Positions 23,026-34,763 of a stretch of 64,000 nucleotides of DNA are shown here, piece by piece. Under the pieces are notes generated by a model that saw only the letters and a list, made by a program, of their open reading frames with translations, had not been told where the DNA came from and searched no databases. Every line of letters begins with the position of its first letter. Position 1 is the stretch's first letter. This DNA is from Phoenix dactylifera (Eukaryota > Streptophyta > Magnoliopsida > Arecales > Arecaceae): NCBI RefSeq assembly GCF_009389715.1, contig NW_024067908.1, forward strand, positions 310,001-374,000. Reading direction: 5' to 3'. Both the position numbers and the translations under genes were made by a program.

Positions 23026-23380
23026 GAGTAACCTACTTTCTTGGCTTCGACGCCGAGGTTAGGGCAGCCGCTGAGGGATCGAGCTCCAGCTCGTCTTCGT
23101 CCTCGCCGGCGGCTCATCTTCGTCCTCGCCGGCGGCTCGTCTTCTGAAGCAAATTATTTTTTAAAAAAAATTTGAGGCTTTTAGCGACGCTTTTAAGCGT
23201 CGCTAAAAACCCATCTTTTACAACGTTTTTCCAGAGCGTCGGGAAAAACTTTTCCCACTCAGGTATCGCCGACGCTTCGGCGACGCTTTTGGTAGCGTCA
23301 GACGGACCTTTACCGACACTTATAAGCGTCGGGAAAGACCTTAAAAAGCGTCGCTAATTCCCCTTTTTCTTGTAGTGAAT

Positions 23381-23595
23381 CCTCTCTATAAAGGGCAATC
23401 TGAGATGTGTGAAAAGGAGTTTACCTTTCCTGCAGTACATCATAGTCGCAATTTTGGTTGCTTCACGGTCATCCATGTTTATACAAAGAATGGAACCTTT
23501 ATGGAAGTTGATCTTCAGCCCGGCTGTGCTTACAAAAGCAAGGAGCACTAGTATGGCAGCAATAATACTGTCTCTTTTGCCAGCACAAAAATGAA
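23381..23595 (-). mobile_element. LINE, RT segment upstream of the CACTA insertion
   Basis: The minus-strand frame at 23354-23548 reads FVSTAGLKINFHKGSI, LCINMDDREATKIATMMYCR and KGKLLFTHLRLPFIERI, the LINE reverse-transcriptase block that follows the catalytic region (SGLKINxxKS ... GxLPFTYLGLPL in the family). It joins the RT end at 21465 once CACTA is removed. The true 5' limit is not resolved. Confidence 0.75.
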
Positions 23596-24242
23596 TTTAA
23601 GCAGATATAATATATTATTCCATCACATAGCAGTAAACTGTGAAAACATCAATAGTTATTGGAAACTGACAGGTTAAAAAACAAATAGTTGTCAATAGGT
23701 TTCAAACATTACCTATGACACAGCATTACAGCCTAGTAAATACAAGCTATTTAATAATTCAAGGAAAGAACAATCCATCAGTTGATTTGTTACACAGTAT
23801 AATCACTGCATAGAGTATAAACCAAATGAAACTATTTTGAGAAATGCAGTTCAGACTTCAAAAATAAATCCAACTACATAAAAATAGCATGAAAGATTAT
23901 TCTGATAATAGAACTTAATCTTGAGTTTGGCGGATTTTACCAAGCAATGATACTCCAACAAATTAAACAGATTGCAAAAGAGATTAAACTAGTAAAACAT
24001 AAGAACTCAATGAAGCTGATATAGCAACAACAAGAACCCAATTAAAGATGTTCAATGCCCATGGTCACAAAGCCCAAAGCAGAATCATTCAAGAAGTTCT
24101 CTTATGAACTTATCCCACCATCATTCAATGAACTTGCTAGGTGTCCAACACTCAAGAAACAGATTACCTTTGCAGACAAGAATGATGTGAGGTGAAGAGC
24201 TTGTCAGAGGACAACAATATGTGGTGATCATGATGCACCTAT
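23596..24242. other. Non-coding region downstream of the NBS-LRR gene
   Basis: AT-rich, no coding features seen. It contains the likely 3' UTR of the minus-strand NBS-LRR gene, whose stop is at 24243-24245. Confidence 0.5.
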
Positions 24243-27200
24243 TTACATAGTTGAAGCACCTGTTAACCTTATATCAATGCGTGGAATATGTGCAATCTTG
24301 TCCCAATCCTCGCCTATCTCCCTCTCACATCGACGCTCCAAAAGAGGACAATGTCTGATGCTGAGATCCTGAAGCGTCGTAAGCAGCCGCATCCCATCAG
24401 GCAAGCTTGCCAGATTGCGACAATTTATAATTTCCAGACACCGGAGTGATGTGAGGCCACCCAGCCATTCGGGTAAAGCAGACAAGCTGGCACATCTGTA
24501 AATCTTTAGACGACGGAGTGAAGTAAGAAGACACTGCTGCGGCCCTCCTTCCCCTAAAGAGCTCAAATTTGGGTGATTGCCAATGGTCATGTTCCGAAGT
24601 GAAGAGAAGTGCTGCACAATACCTTCTGGCAAACAAGTTAGATCTTCACATCCATCAATTCTTAAATCCTCAAGGGCTGTGAAGTACTGCAGCCTGTTCC
24701 ACCAGGATGGTGATGGTGCTCTACAATTATAAATGACCAGTTTCTTGAGGTGTGAAAATGATGATGAACCCAGATTGATTCTGTCACCAGCTAACAATAG
24801 CTCCATTTTGCATTTCTGTATATTCAAACTCGTGATTGAGGATGGAATGGATGGTTGCACTGTCAAATTGGGACAGCCTACGGCTCTGAAAAAAGTGAGG
24901 CGAGGGAATGTCTCTCTTCCAGGTATTGCAAGCAGCAATTCCTCCAAATTAGGTATGTTCATGAATTGAAGACTTTCAAGTGAGGGAAAAGTGCCTGTGT
25001 CACCATAGAACTCTCTGTTGATGTTCCTTAAAGCAGAAAACCTGATTAAAATTAGAACTTTAAGTGATGGAAGTTGTGCAAGTGGTGGAAGACGTGTGCA
25101 TCTTTCAAAATTAGATAGATTGATTCGGACCAGACTTGTATAAGATGACAATGGTTCTATTGCTGTCATCCATACTGGAAAATTGATGCCCCCATACTCT
25201 TTTATCTCCAGCTGCTCCAGATTACTATGCGGTTTGAGGCCTTCTAGAACATTCTCCACATTTTCGCCTGGCACTGAATCTGCCTCTCTTTTCCAGTTTA
25301 ATTGCAACATTCGCAGCCCCCTTTTTGCCTTCAACTCAGCTTCCACAGCTTCCTCAGGATTCTTCAAATGTTGGAGATTATTGACTTCGAGATAACCTCT
25401 TATTAGGTTCAGGCCTTGCAGCTCAGCAAAGGTACTTCCACAATCCTCACCCACGGTGAACATTGTTAATGTCTGAAGATTACGTAATTGCCCCATTCCC
25501 GAGGGCATTCGTTCCAACAATTTGCATCCACTTATATCCAGATGCCTAAGGTTGCTCAAGTTTTTTATTCCTTTAGGTAACTGACGCAGTTCTCTGCAGC
25601 TTCGAAGGTTCAGTGTTTGCAGGTTATGGAGATGAGTGATAGAGTTCGGTAAAGTTTCAACCTCAGTCCTTGACAGGTCAAGAAACCTCAGATGTTCCAG
25701 CTTGCCAATTGCATTAGGAAGCTTTATAATTCTACACCCACTCAAATCGAGAACCCGCAAATGAGTTAGAGTAGATAGCATATTTTTAGGAACCTCTGCA
25801 GGACTGCGACTGTGGGAGAAATAGTCACCTGGTTGCAGCACAAGGAATGACCTCAGCTTTTTTGCCTCAGAAGAGAACTTTCAAATTGTTAATGACATCT
25901 CATTACAAATTAATGATGAATAGTGGCATCTTTCAGGAATATTTTTCTGGCCTCCAACTTCCATGGTCAAGCATTCTTCACCTGCAATTGATTGAGCAAG
26001 GTCATGGACTAGATCATGCATCTTACATGTTATCACACTACCATATAAATACTCTGTGACTTCTTGGAAAAAGGAACTCCAAAGCAACACGTTGAAATAC
26101 TCATTACCAGCATCCTCCTCAGGCATCCCTTCATCAGTTGGCGAAATGAAACCTTCTGCTACCCACATCTCAATTAGCACATGTTTCCTAATTTCATAAT
26201 TTTTCGGGAACAATGAACAATACGCAAAACACTGCTTCAACCGAGATGGTAAATGATCATAACTCAACCTTAGGGCAGGAATTATTTTAGTTCTTTCCTG
26301 TGATAATCTCCAAATTTCACTATCTCTGATAGCTAACCACTCTGCTTCATCTCTTTTAGTGCTCATTAGGCTTCCGAGAGCCTTCACCGCTAAAGGCACC
26401 CCTCCACATTTCTGGACAATCTCCTTTCCAATTGCTTCTAAACTTGGAGTCTCCTTCACTCTCTCCATTCCAAAAGCCTTATGCTTGAACAGAGTCCAAC
26501 AGTCATCATCTGCTAAAACTTTTAATTGGACGGGAGCAATGCTACCCATCATCATCGCAATTCTCTCGTTCCGCGTGGTTACAATGACTTTGCTTCCAGC
26601 TGCGCTGCCTCTCAGCAAGCACTTGAAATCATCCCACTTCTCTGCGTTCTCGTTCCAAACATCGTCGAGAACAAGCAAGAATTTCCTCGCTCGGAGCAGC
26701 GATCGGAGATGGAGCTGCATGGGTTCCAATTCACATAGGCGGCAATCCTCTTGAGTGACGCATTCTATCATCGCCCTTGTCAGCCTCCTTATGTCAAAAT
26801 CTTCGGAGACGCAGATCCAAATCCGAAGCTCAAAGTCGCTCTTAATCCTTTCATCATTATAAACTAATTTGACAAGAGTGGTCTTGCCGAGACCCCCCAT
26901 GCCGACTACCGAAACTATAACGACATCCTTGTCGCTACCGGTATCAACCAACAAATCAACCAATTTCTCCCTGTCCCCGTCTCTTCCAATAACCTCAAAC
27001 TCATCTACCGCCGAACTCGTGTGCCGATGGCCGATTTCCACCCGCCTATCCGAGACAGGCCCCTCTCTCAAATGAAACTTGATTCTCTCAGCTGCAATCT
27101 CATCCAATCTCTTCGTAATCTTCTTGATTTCCCTAGCCATCCGAAAGCGAAATGCAAGAGGAAGGGGAAGTGAGAAGAGTCTGCTTACTTTTCCGTGTCG

Positions 27201-27479
27201 CCGCCTTCGCCGGAGAGCTACGATGTGGAATTTGTCGACCACGTCGTCAGCATCGTAGGCTGCATCCTTGAGCTTGCGCAGCCAGTTGTGGAGAGCTTTC
27301 TCGCGGGGTGATCGCTCCTCGGCGTCTTCGAGGACGTCTTGGATGGTGGAGAGAGCGCTCTGGAGCTTTTTGATGTCTCTCCGGACTTTCTTTAGCGGGG
27401 CAAGCTCCTTCCACGAACCGGTGGCCAGCTTCCCGATTACTACTCTCAGAAGGGCGGACACGGCCGCGGCTTCCGCCAT
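24243..27479 (-). pseudogene. CC-NBS-LRR disease resistance gene (RGA2-like) with one in-frame stop
   Basis: Cytoplasmic immune receptor type. Single exon from ATG at 27479 (MAEAAAVSAL, the usual CNL start; an upstream in-frame ATG at 27728 would add a low-complexity leader). Residues from 27479: coiled-coil with DAAYDADDVVDKF (73-84), P-loop GMGGLGKTT (193-201), kinase-2 LLVLDDVW (268-275), KVIVTTR (297-303), GLPL motif CGGVPLAVKALG (358-369), CFAYCSLFPKNYEI (417-430), MHD-type KMHDLVHDLA (486-495). At residue 533 there is TGA (25881-25883). The same frame then continues without a break through about 13 residues and a further 532 residues of LRRs (LRVLDLSGC, LRHLDISGC) to TAA at 24243. So only one nonsense codon separates NBS and LRR. 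It could be a pseudogene, a truncated CC-NBS protein, or a sequencing error. Confidence 0.9.
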
Positions 27480-27899
27480 TAGAAAGCTAGAATTCGAGAT
27501 TAATTGGATGAAATTGGTGGAGTTTTCGGAGGAAGATGAGCCACTAGGCGGAGGATTTTCTCCTCTCTCCTTCTCTCTCCTTCTCTCTCCCTTCTCTTTG
27601 CTTGCTCGGGGAAGAGCGAGAAGACCGATATCCCCGAGCAAGAAGACCGAGAGAGAAGTAAACGCTCGCGAATCTGGGGATGCCTGCCTGCCAAGGGAGT
27701 GCTGGCTTGCGGAATTGGTATTCCCCATGGTGCTGGGCCCGTCGGCTGATGGAGGAAGCTATCATTCCTAATTTTTTTTAGTTACAGCGAGCTGTTTAGA
27801 TTTGAGAACGCATGGCAGCTTTCTTCGGTCTGACAAAGAGGTGGGCAACAACAGAGACCTTCCTGTGGGATTTCTTCCAAGGCTTACCTATAGCAGAAA

Positions 27900-28604
27900 A
27901 GTAGGAGAGCTTATCTAGTTTATCGTTATTGGCTAGATATGAATGTTCGAGTCTTTAAAAACAAAAATGCACATCCAAGGTTGGTGATGAACCAAGCTCT
28001 TAATCATGCGGCCGAGGTTTTTGGCATTACCACGTCGTCGTCTTTTGGGCCAGTTAGGAAATTTGGGGCTCCCACTCTGCTCTTGTAGCACCCAAGACTA
28101 TATTCATATTCTAGGAGCCTCCACCTTCTAGTTTTTTCAAGGTAAACTTCGATGACAGCATCAGCGGGGGAGAAAGTAGCGGAGATGCCGGATTTGTCAT
28201 CAAAGATCAGGAGGCCAGATCCGTGGCGGCCAGAGGTCGATGGATCTTTAAGCAAACTATGGGAGGGTGTCTCCTATGCGAGGTGAGTGCTGGGCACGGA
28301 CTGTATCGTCCTTGAGGGAGATTTTGCCACGATGATCGAGTGGATCTAGAACAAAATGCGATTGATTCACAACAACTACCGACTTTTCGGTGCGTGCACT
28401 TCCCATTGGACTACTCATGCCAATAAAAAGGCAAATAGTGCAGTTGACCGAGTGGCATCCTTTGTGGCTCAGCATTCCGGGGGTTTCATTTAGGACAACC
28501 ATGCCTTGGTTCTGTCTTTCTTGTATTCTCTCATTATTTTTGATCTTATGGATTGTATCTACATTCGTTATGTGTGAGTTGCCGTTGTACCCCAAAAAAA
28601 AAAA
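27900..28604 (+). mobile_element. LINE 3' tail with RNase H remnant
   Basis: Plus-strand reading gives LDMNVRVFKNKN, LVMNQALNHAAEVFGITTSS and KVNFDDSISGGESSGDAGFV-IKD, parallel to the LINE tail at 11785 (LDMNSRLFEGRG, IVMDRAVSQAAKVSS, VNFDGD, GFVVRD), so both belong to related LINE families. Stops and shifts break the frame. It ends in an A-run at 28594-28604. 5'-truncated. Confidence 0.7.
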
Positions 28605-28874
28605 TTTTTGACGGAATATTTGAGGAAAATCCGACATGCCAATGGAAGGGCCGGGGCTGCTGAGCCATGATATTTAAGTAACTAGAGTTTTGTCAAGTTT
28701 TGGTGCTTGACGCAACCAAAGCATGGTTCCATCCAGATTAAGCTAGTCTACGGAATCAGATTCAATAATCTGCGTGTAATCGGCTCCAATTTCAAAAAAC
28801 CGTATCCTTTTTTAAAAAAGAAAACGTGGATCTAAATTATTTAAAATCTTCATCTTCTTTTGGAATCTGTAGCT

Positions 28875-29517
28875 AGGCCTATTAACGAGTCGAGCGGAGA
28901 GTCTCGGGCTCGACTCGTTTCACAGAATCTCGGGCTTGGTATCGAGCTCTATATTAAGCTCGAACTCGGGCTTGCTTGCCAAAGTAAAGGCTCGAGCTTG
29001 AGCTCGTAAAGCTCATTTCAATTACCAACTCATGCCCGAGCTCGAGCTCGATAAAAGACAAAGAAAACTTGATAGAAGAAGAGAGGCACCGAAGAAACCC
29101 TAGCTTCTCTGCTGCTAAGTTCTGGGGCCTTGGGTTGGACGCAGGGGTAGGAGAGGAGGAGCCTCTAGACGAGCGGTGCCCCAACGTGGCAAATCCAGAT
29201 CTACCTTGGGTTGGAGAGGAGGGGTAGGAGAGGAGGGCCTTGGCCCTTGGGTTGGACTTGGACGCAGAGTTTTCAAGATCGATCTAGATCTGGCTGCCCA
29301 CGGTTCCATTGATGGCGTGATCTCGACCGTCGGATCCTAAAGCCGCCCTTTCATTTGGTCGTCAGTGGGCAGTGTTAAGTCACGAGCTCCTTTTGGGCTC
29401 GTGAGCTGCTCGGGCCCGAGCTCGGTCTCTTTTGACTAACGAGCCGAGCTCGAGCCGAGCTTTTATCGGGCCGAACCCAAGCCAAGCCTGAGCAGCTCGG
29501 CTCGTTAATAAGCCTAC
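28875..29517. mobile_element. Non-autonomous hAT-like transposon, TSD CTGTAGCT
   Basis: Inverted ends: (T)AGGCCTATTAACGAG at 28874 and CTCGTTAATAAGCCTA at 29516. The 8-bp direct repeat CTGTAGCT flanks it (28867-28874 and 29518-29525), the duplication length of hAT elements. The interior is rich in GAGCTCGAGC-type words, especially near both ends. About 640 bp, no transposase; small frames inside are not convincing genes. Confidence 0.8.
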
Positions 29518-29525
29518 CTGTAGCT

Positions 29526-30770
29526 AACTCATGGATCTGAATTTGGATAGCCCAGCCCGAATTGAATTAGGTGTGAAAGAAAACCAATCTACCCTTGCAT
29601 CCTCAGGGCATGTCTCGGCATTTATCATTCTCTCTCAGATTGACTATAGAATTACAAATAAACAGTTCGAGAGATTGAGAGTCCGTGAATTATACAAATA
29701 AGAGATTTTCGGGATACAAGAACACCCTTTTAAATGGATTTCGATATCTTAAAACATGAGATTGGCAAGGCAGCGATCTATCCTAATTCTATTTTTTTTC
29801 CCTCATGCGTCGATTAAGAAATCACAACCTTCACGAAGATAAATGGCGGAATCGCAAAGTAACTTGGAGAATACCGGGGGTTATGGAGAAACATTCGTAT
29901 GCATGAGAATGGTGCAACCTTGTTTGGTCACAAAAGTTAAAAGTGAAACACAAGGAAAACATATAAAGAGTTAATATGATTAAGAAACTAGTTTTCGGTA
30001 CTCCCTAGTTGTTTTCCAAATGTTCGATCATATTCTCCAAAGATTTCCTCTGGGTTTTCTTTTTAGATGTTTTGTGGAAGTTTTACTATGCCTATTGCCT
30101 CATAGGCAACTGAACCAAATGTCCAGACGGATTAAAAAACATGATTTAGATGCTTTGGAACGGGCAGTTTTAACTGTGACAGGAATGACTTCCTAGTTTG
30201 TTGGAGGAGAATGATTAATTTCAGACTCTCTCATGTTCATATTTTGCAGCAATTTCTTGCATTCTCAGATGGAAATGATTCCATAGATTGATCTGCAATG
30301 CCATCTAGTACACAGCAAGGACAAAAGATCATGATTCAACTTACATCAATGGAATTGGCATTTGGGTTTTATTTAACAAGAACATGCATTAGGCGAACAA
30401 AGAAAATAGAAGAAACAGCAAAAGCTTAAAAAGTAGAGAACAATTTAATAACTATGAATATATACAAATGCATGGAAAGACAACAAGCTGTGGTAAAAGC
30501 AGCAACAGCAGGTAACACTGAGGATATGATAAATTTGTGATTACTTAATACATCATGAATAATTTTTCGACTTGCAGGATTTGTAAACAATGCAATGGTT
30601 GGTGATTCGTGAACCATATGAAGGTATTATCTTGACCAACTAAAAAATCATGAATTACTATATCCCTGTGAATGATTTGGAGGATCTTGTGCTGTTGATT
30701 TCCACTCGGTTCATTGCATGTGGAAGCCACACTCCTGTTTCCTAACAATATAATGTTGAATTCTTCTTAA
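29526..30770. other. Non-coding flank of chorismate mutase copy A
   Basis: No gene recognised. From about 29815 parts of it are similar to 45915-46000, so it belongs to the duplicated segment; copy B lacks roughly 0.9 kb of it. Confidence 0.5.
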
Positions 30771-33700
30771 AAATCAATATATTGATGAATGCTACCACCT
30801 CATCTTCATAGATAGCTTCTTTTATGGGCAATTGATCATTAAACAAGCTCCTACAAGAAAAAAATAGGCTCTGCTATTCGACTCTGCACATGATATGAAG
30901 AGAGAAAATAAACATGTCAAACATGAAAGACTTGGAGGACGAATCAAACATCCTCAGTCTCAGTATACTATCTATTTCTTTATTTCGAAAAAAATTAGAA
31001 ACATACTTGTGTGGCAGAGCATGGAGATACATGAGATAGCTACTTTTGTGACTTCCCAACTATCCAAATCCACCATCGCAGAATAAGATACAACCAATGT
31101 TGTCAATCAAGACGGTGGAGAAGATATTCAACTTCAACAATCTTGGTCAGAGGTATAACCCAATCTCCATAAAGACGATAAACCACCGAGGGATCAACCT
31201 TATAGTTGGTCCGGTTACTGTCACCGTCACCTGTATCGATCTTCTTATCCAAGTTTATGTCTTGTCCAAACACCATGGCCTTCTTCTTCACTCTTCTCTT
31301 GACCAATTCTTCTTGGCTTTCAGATGTTAACAATTTCATCAAAGCATCCTTGTCCTGTATAAAAGGGATATATAATAACTATTGAACTCGCAGAAAGTTT
31401 GTACAGAGGGTGACGAAATCAGCACATTAAGCTAAATGGAACAGCAGTATTAGAATTTTAAGGGTGATGGTGGACCTGAGCACGGATTGCAGGATCATAG
31501 TCTTGCGGGGCCTCTTTGTACTTTGCTTCTGCTACAAATCTTCCATAGTGAATTCTTCTTGAGAGGGCCTGAGAAAAATAAAATGCTGCTCAGAACCAGC
31601 ATTTAGTTATAAGGATAAACCATTCAGATTTAACAACCGTTACCTGCAAACATACAAGATCTTTTGCTGCTGTTAGTGCATAGTTACCATCATTTCCCCT
31701 TGTGGTGAACAGTGGAAGCAAGTCATTAAAATACATATACTCTATGGCCTTGGTCACATTAACAGAAGCAGCTGCCGGATGCAACACCTGCACTTGGAAT
31801 AGAATAGAGAACACTTCAGAAACAAATGCTGAAAATGTGGAGCCAAATGTTGGACTGGGCCAATTACCTGTGGGAACTTGTAAGGAGGAACTGAAGACGA
31901 TGGCAGATTATTGGGGAAGAAGGGAACCTCCTCTGGGTTTCGATACCGTCCAGCCTATAAAATGTTTACCAGATCTTAAAATTCTTCATGTAATGAAAAA
32001 TATTATGATAAATAAGGATATAGAGCAACAACCCAATCTCTATGGGGATAAGGAGACAAGACACTAATTATTTCTGCTGAACTTTGTGCATTGGCCTTGA
32101 GAACAGGAAGAAATGATGCTCACTTTTTACAATCTACTAGCATGCTATAGATTGAATTAAACCAATGCAAGTATCATGCAATTTTTGCACAAGATGCACT
32201 TCATACCCATGAGTGAATTATCGAAAGCACCTTAAATCGACAGAATGGATATGAATAGCAAGAGAATTTTGTATTGTCAGAAGTATCCATCACCATGCAT
32301 CTACATTGTGCAGATAGTTTGTAAATTTGTTTGTAATTTTATATCCAACAGTTGTAGGCTGCGAAAACTGTTAACTCTGGTTCTTGGGAGATCAGACCAT
32401 CATTTTGTTCATTAATGTGAAGTGTTGCAAATCAACCGTGGTACTTATTTTCAAACATGTTTGCCAAAATAATTTTCTCCAGTTAATTATACTGCTTTGT
32501 AAAGTAAATGTTCCAAGAAGTGTCCAAAACCACGAGACTACATATATAACTTATGGCTTGAGGCAATGCTTTAAGATATGTCTGAGGAGATGTTGATGGG
32601 AAAGCATAGCAACGATGCCTGAATGTTTCATATGGTTAGGCAAAGTAAAAGCTAGAAGATGGGCAACTACTCCAAACCACGTTTATCTCTCTATTATGGC
32701 TTCTTATTCATCTGTCACATCGCACAACATGTTTCTGCAACATAATTAACTTAAGAATTGACAAACTGAGACTTTTATTGGGAGGATTCAAGTGCAGAGT
32801 AACTGAATTTCATCTTCCTTTTATGGTTTTTTATTCATTTATTCTTCCATCTTTTTTCACAACATGTTTTTTCCCAACACAATTAAATTATAAATTGGCA
32901 AACCAAGATTTCTAATGGTAGGATTCAAGGCCATAATAACTGAATATCCTCACAAGGAGAAATAGCCCATTGTTGGGTGAGGTCCTCCAACTCAAGAACC
33001 ATCCGAACTGAATAAGAGTTGAGAGAAAGCAAAACATGAGCTCGATCCATCCTTGTTGGATAAGCATACGTGAGTAAAACAGTAAACCTAAGAGATGAAT
33101 GGAAATATTCTGAAACAAAGGAACCTAAGATGTATATATCCCTCAGATAATTCATATCTTACCGTTTAGAAACCATTAATGGTACACCGAAGAGCAAAAG
33201 GATAGGTAATCAGACATAATGTGAATACCGAGCTCTCAAGAACAACTATACAACGCCCACAACCGCATCCAACAATCAAAATATTTCTGAGAATATATCC
33301 TATGCCAAACCACAATCTCATATTGTCCATGTTTCAGATGCTGCTGCTCTCCTTTAAAATGATCATCATTTGTACGCTCTCCCAAATAAATCCCTATCGG
33401 AAAAAAATATTTTTCACAAACGTTTTAAGTGGTGATGAATTCCTGATGTAATAACTTGGATGCTATAGAGTAATTAGATTAGTATTTGACGCAAATAAGA
33501 TAGAGATAAAGTAAATCGGTTGGCGTTTGCCATAAATAAGTCAGACCGGAGCTAGCGAGTCATTTGGAATCGCAGCCATAAAACCCGGAACGATCAACCA
33601 AAATTCATAGCACGAAAGAAGATAAGCTGAGAATGATAGAAGAGAAAAAAGATCACACCTTGGCGTGAACAGCCTCCGTCTCCCCGACAAAGAGCTCGGC

Positions 33701-34092
33701 AAGGGAGATCTTACCATGGAGATAGGAGGGATCGTAAGTCGGGGAATTGTACGGGTATTTGGCCCTCTCTATGAGGCTGAACACAATCGTGTCCTCCTCC
33801 CTGGTGAGGAAAGCTCTCACCGAGTCGAGCGTCGGTCCTTCCAGAGAATCTTGGAGACCCCGACAATGGCAGAAAGAAGAGAAGATGAGTACACCATAAG
33901 CAAAGGAGAGGAAACGAGGAAACATAGAGAAAGACGGAGTACTAGGAGAAGAAGCCATTGAGAGAGAGAGAATGAAGAAACCTCTGCTGGCGGAGGCTCG
34001 CATTCTGCAGCATCAATCTGCATCCACTTCGTTGTTTTTGTTCTCTCTAATTGGAAATAATTAATTAGTTGGCTCGTTTTAAATTCTGAAAT
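29815..34092. repeat. Segmental duplication, copy A (partner 45915-49207)
   Basis: Similarity to the partner covers the chorismate mutase gene, its introns, about 1.2 kb of 3' flank (with gaps) and about 130 bp of 5' flank (shared CGGAGGCTCGCATTCT and TTTTAAATTCTG). It ends at about 34092, where transposon sequence starts. Both copies are in the same orientation, about 12 kb apart. Confidence 0.8.
31103..33958 (-). CDS. Chorismate mutase, copy A, with N-terminal signal-like segment
   Basis: Converts chorismate to prephenate, the first committed step to Phe and Tyr (EC 5.4.99.5, plant AroQ type). Exons: 33659-33958, 31868-31954, 31644-31787, 31476-31568, 31103-31354; all introns GT-AG and phase 0; 291 residues. 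Motifs: EDTIVFSLIERAKYPYNSP (56-74), GRYRNPEEVPFFPNN, VLHPAAASVNVTKAI, GNDGNYALTAAKDLVCLQ, ALSRRIHYGRFVAEAKY, YDPAIRAQDKDALMKLL, and the C-terminus WVIPLTKIVEVEYLLHRLD. Unlike cytosolic CM2 it starts with about 35 extra residues, basic then hydrophobic (FLSFAYGVLIFSSFC), resembling an ER signal peptide rather than a plastid transit peptide. An in-frame upstream ATG at 34003 would add 15 residues; 33958 is chosen because copy B keeps the equivalent ATG. Confidence 0.92.
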
Positions 34093-34481
34093 CTAGCTGC
34101 ATGGTTATCTTCTACGTTAGCATGCGGTTATCTTCCATATTTGCATCACCTTATTTAGCTTGATATGCTACCATTTATAGCTGACCCCTCTTATTTTATT
34201 TAGCTTGATATGATGACATTTATAGCCGATCCTTTTTGCTTTATTTAGCTTGAAATGTTGTCTTTGATAGCTGATCATAATTACTTCCTTATCTATCCAT
34301 GTATCATATATTATATAACTTGTATTATACTAAAAAATACAATATAATATCAGATTTTTCTGATTTCCACCAGTATTTGCCATGGTATCAGGGTGCACTG
34401 TGGTTCTTAGTTGGGTTGCGGTCTACTCCCGAGTTTTTGTTCGATGCTTTTCCTTCAGCCACAATCTCTCTACTCCAACCT
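34093..34481 (+). mobile_element. LTR-retrotransposon remnant with primer binding site
   Basis: A TGGTATCAGGGTGCA motif at 34384 resembles the initiator-Met tRNA primer binding site and follows a T-rich stretch typical of a copia LTR end. No coding region follows; the copia element at 34487 was inserted 100 bp further on. The LTR's own left end could not be fixed; the remnant starts where similarity to copy B of the duplication stops. Confidence 0.5.
34149..34275 (+). repeat. Three tandem ~55-bp repeats
   Basis: TTATTTAGCTTGATATG followed by a CATTTATAGC(T/C)GA(T/C)C core is repeated three times, within the LTR remnant. Confidence 0.75.
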
Positions 34482-34486
34482 TCATA

Positions 34487-34706
34487 TTGTTAGATAAACA
34501 ATCCCTAATTGAATTAGTCCTTACACCATTCATAACTCCAAATAAATCTCAAATAATTTTCTCTAAATAAATTCCTTATAACTCTATGTAACTCCCACAT
34601 GACCAAAAATCCAAAAGACATGTAACTCCTCACCATACTAATATGCAATTATTGAAAATAAAACCATAAGTTACTAAATATTAAAAACTAAGTTTAGTAA
34701 CCAACA
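34487..34706 (-). repeat. 3' LTR of copia element (shortened)
   Basis: 220 bp. Matches the 5' LTR except that about 107 bp just inside the right-reading start (after TGTTAGATAA) are missing, and the remaining part shows scattered substitutions. Confidence 0.9.
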
Positions 34707-34763
34707 CCCCTCCTTAAACTTGGTTTTGCAACTCCAATCAAACTCCTTAACTTGCAAAAAATT

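Larger units (their letters stand above)
21466..23377. mobile_element. Non-autonomous CACTA (En/Spm) transposon, TSD AAT
   Basis: Ends are CACTACAGAAAAA (21466) and TTTTTCTTGTAGTG (23377), an imperfect inverted repeat with the CACTA terminus. The 3-bp duplication AAT flanks it (21463-21465 and 23378-23380). Sub-terminal regions are packed with the motif GACGCTTTTAAGCGTC in both orientations, the expected transposase-binding repeats. Length 1912 bp, no transposase. It carries captured gene pieces and splits a LINE; removing it and one AAT rejoins the LINE sequence. Confidence 0.93.

Noticed and set aside
26359..27771. Plus-strand frames of 131 and 167 codons over the NBS-LRR gene
   Set aside because: Antisense shadows of the CNL coding region.
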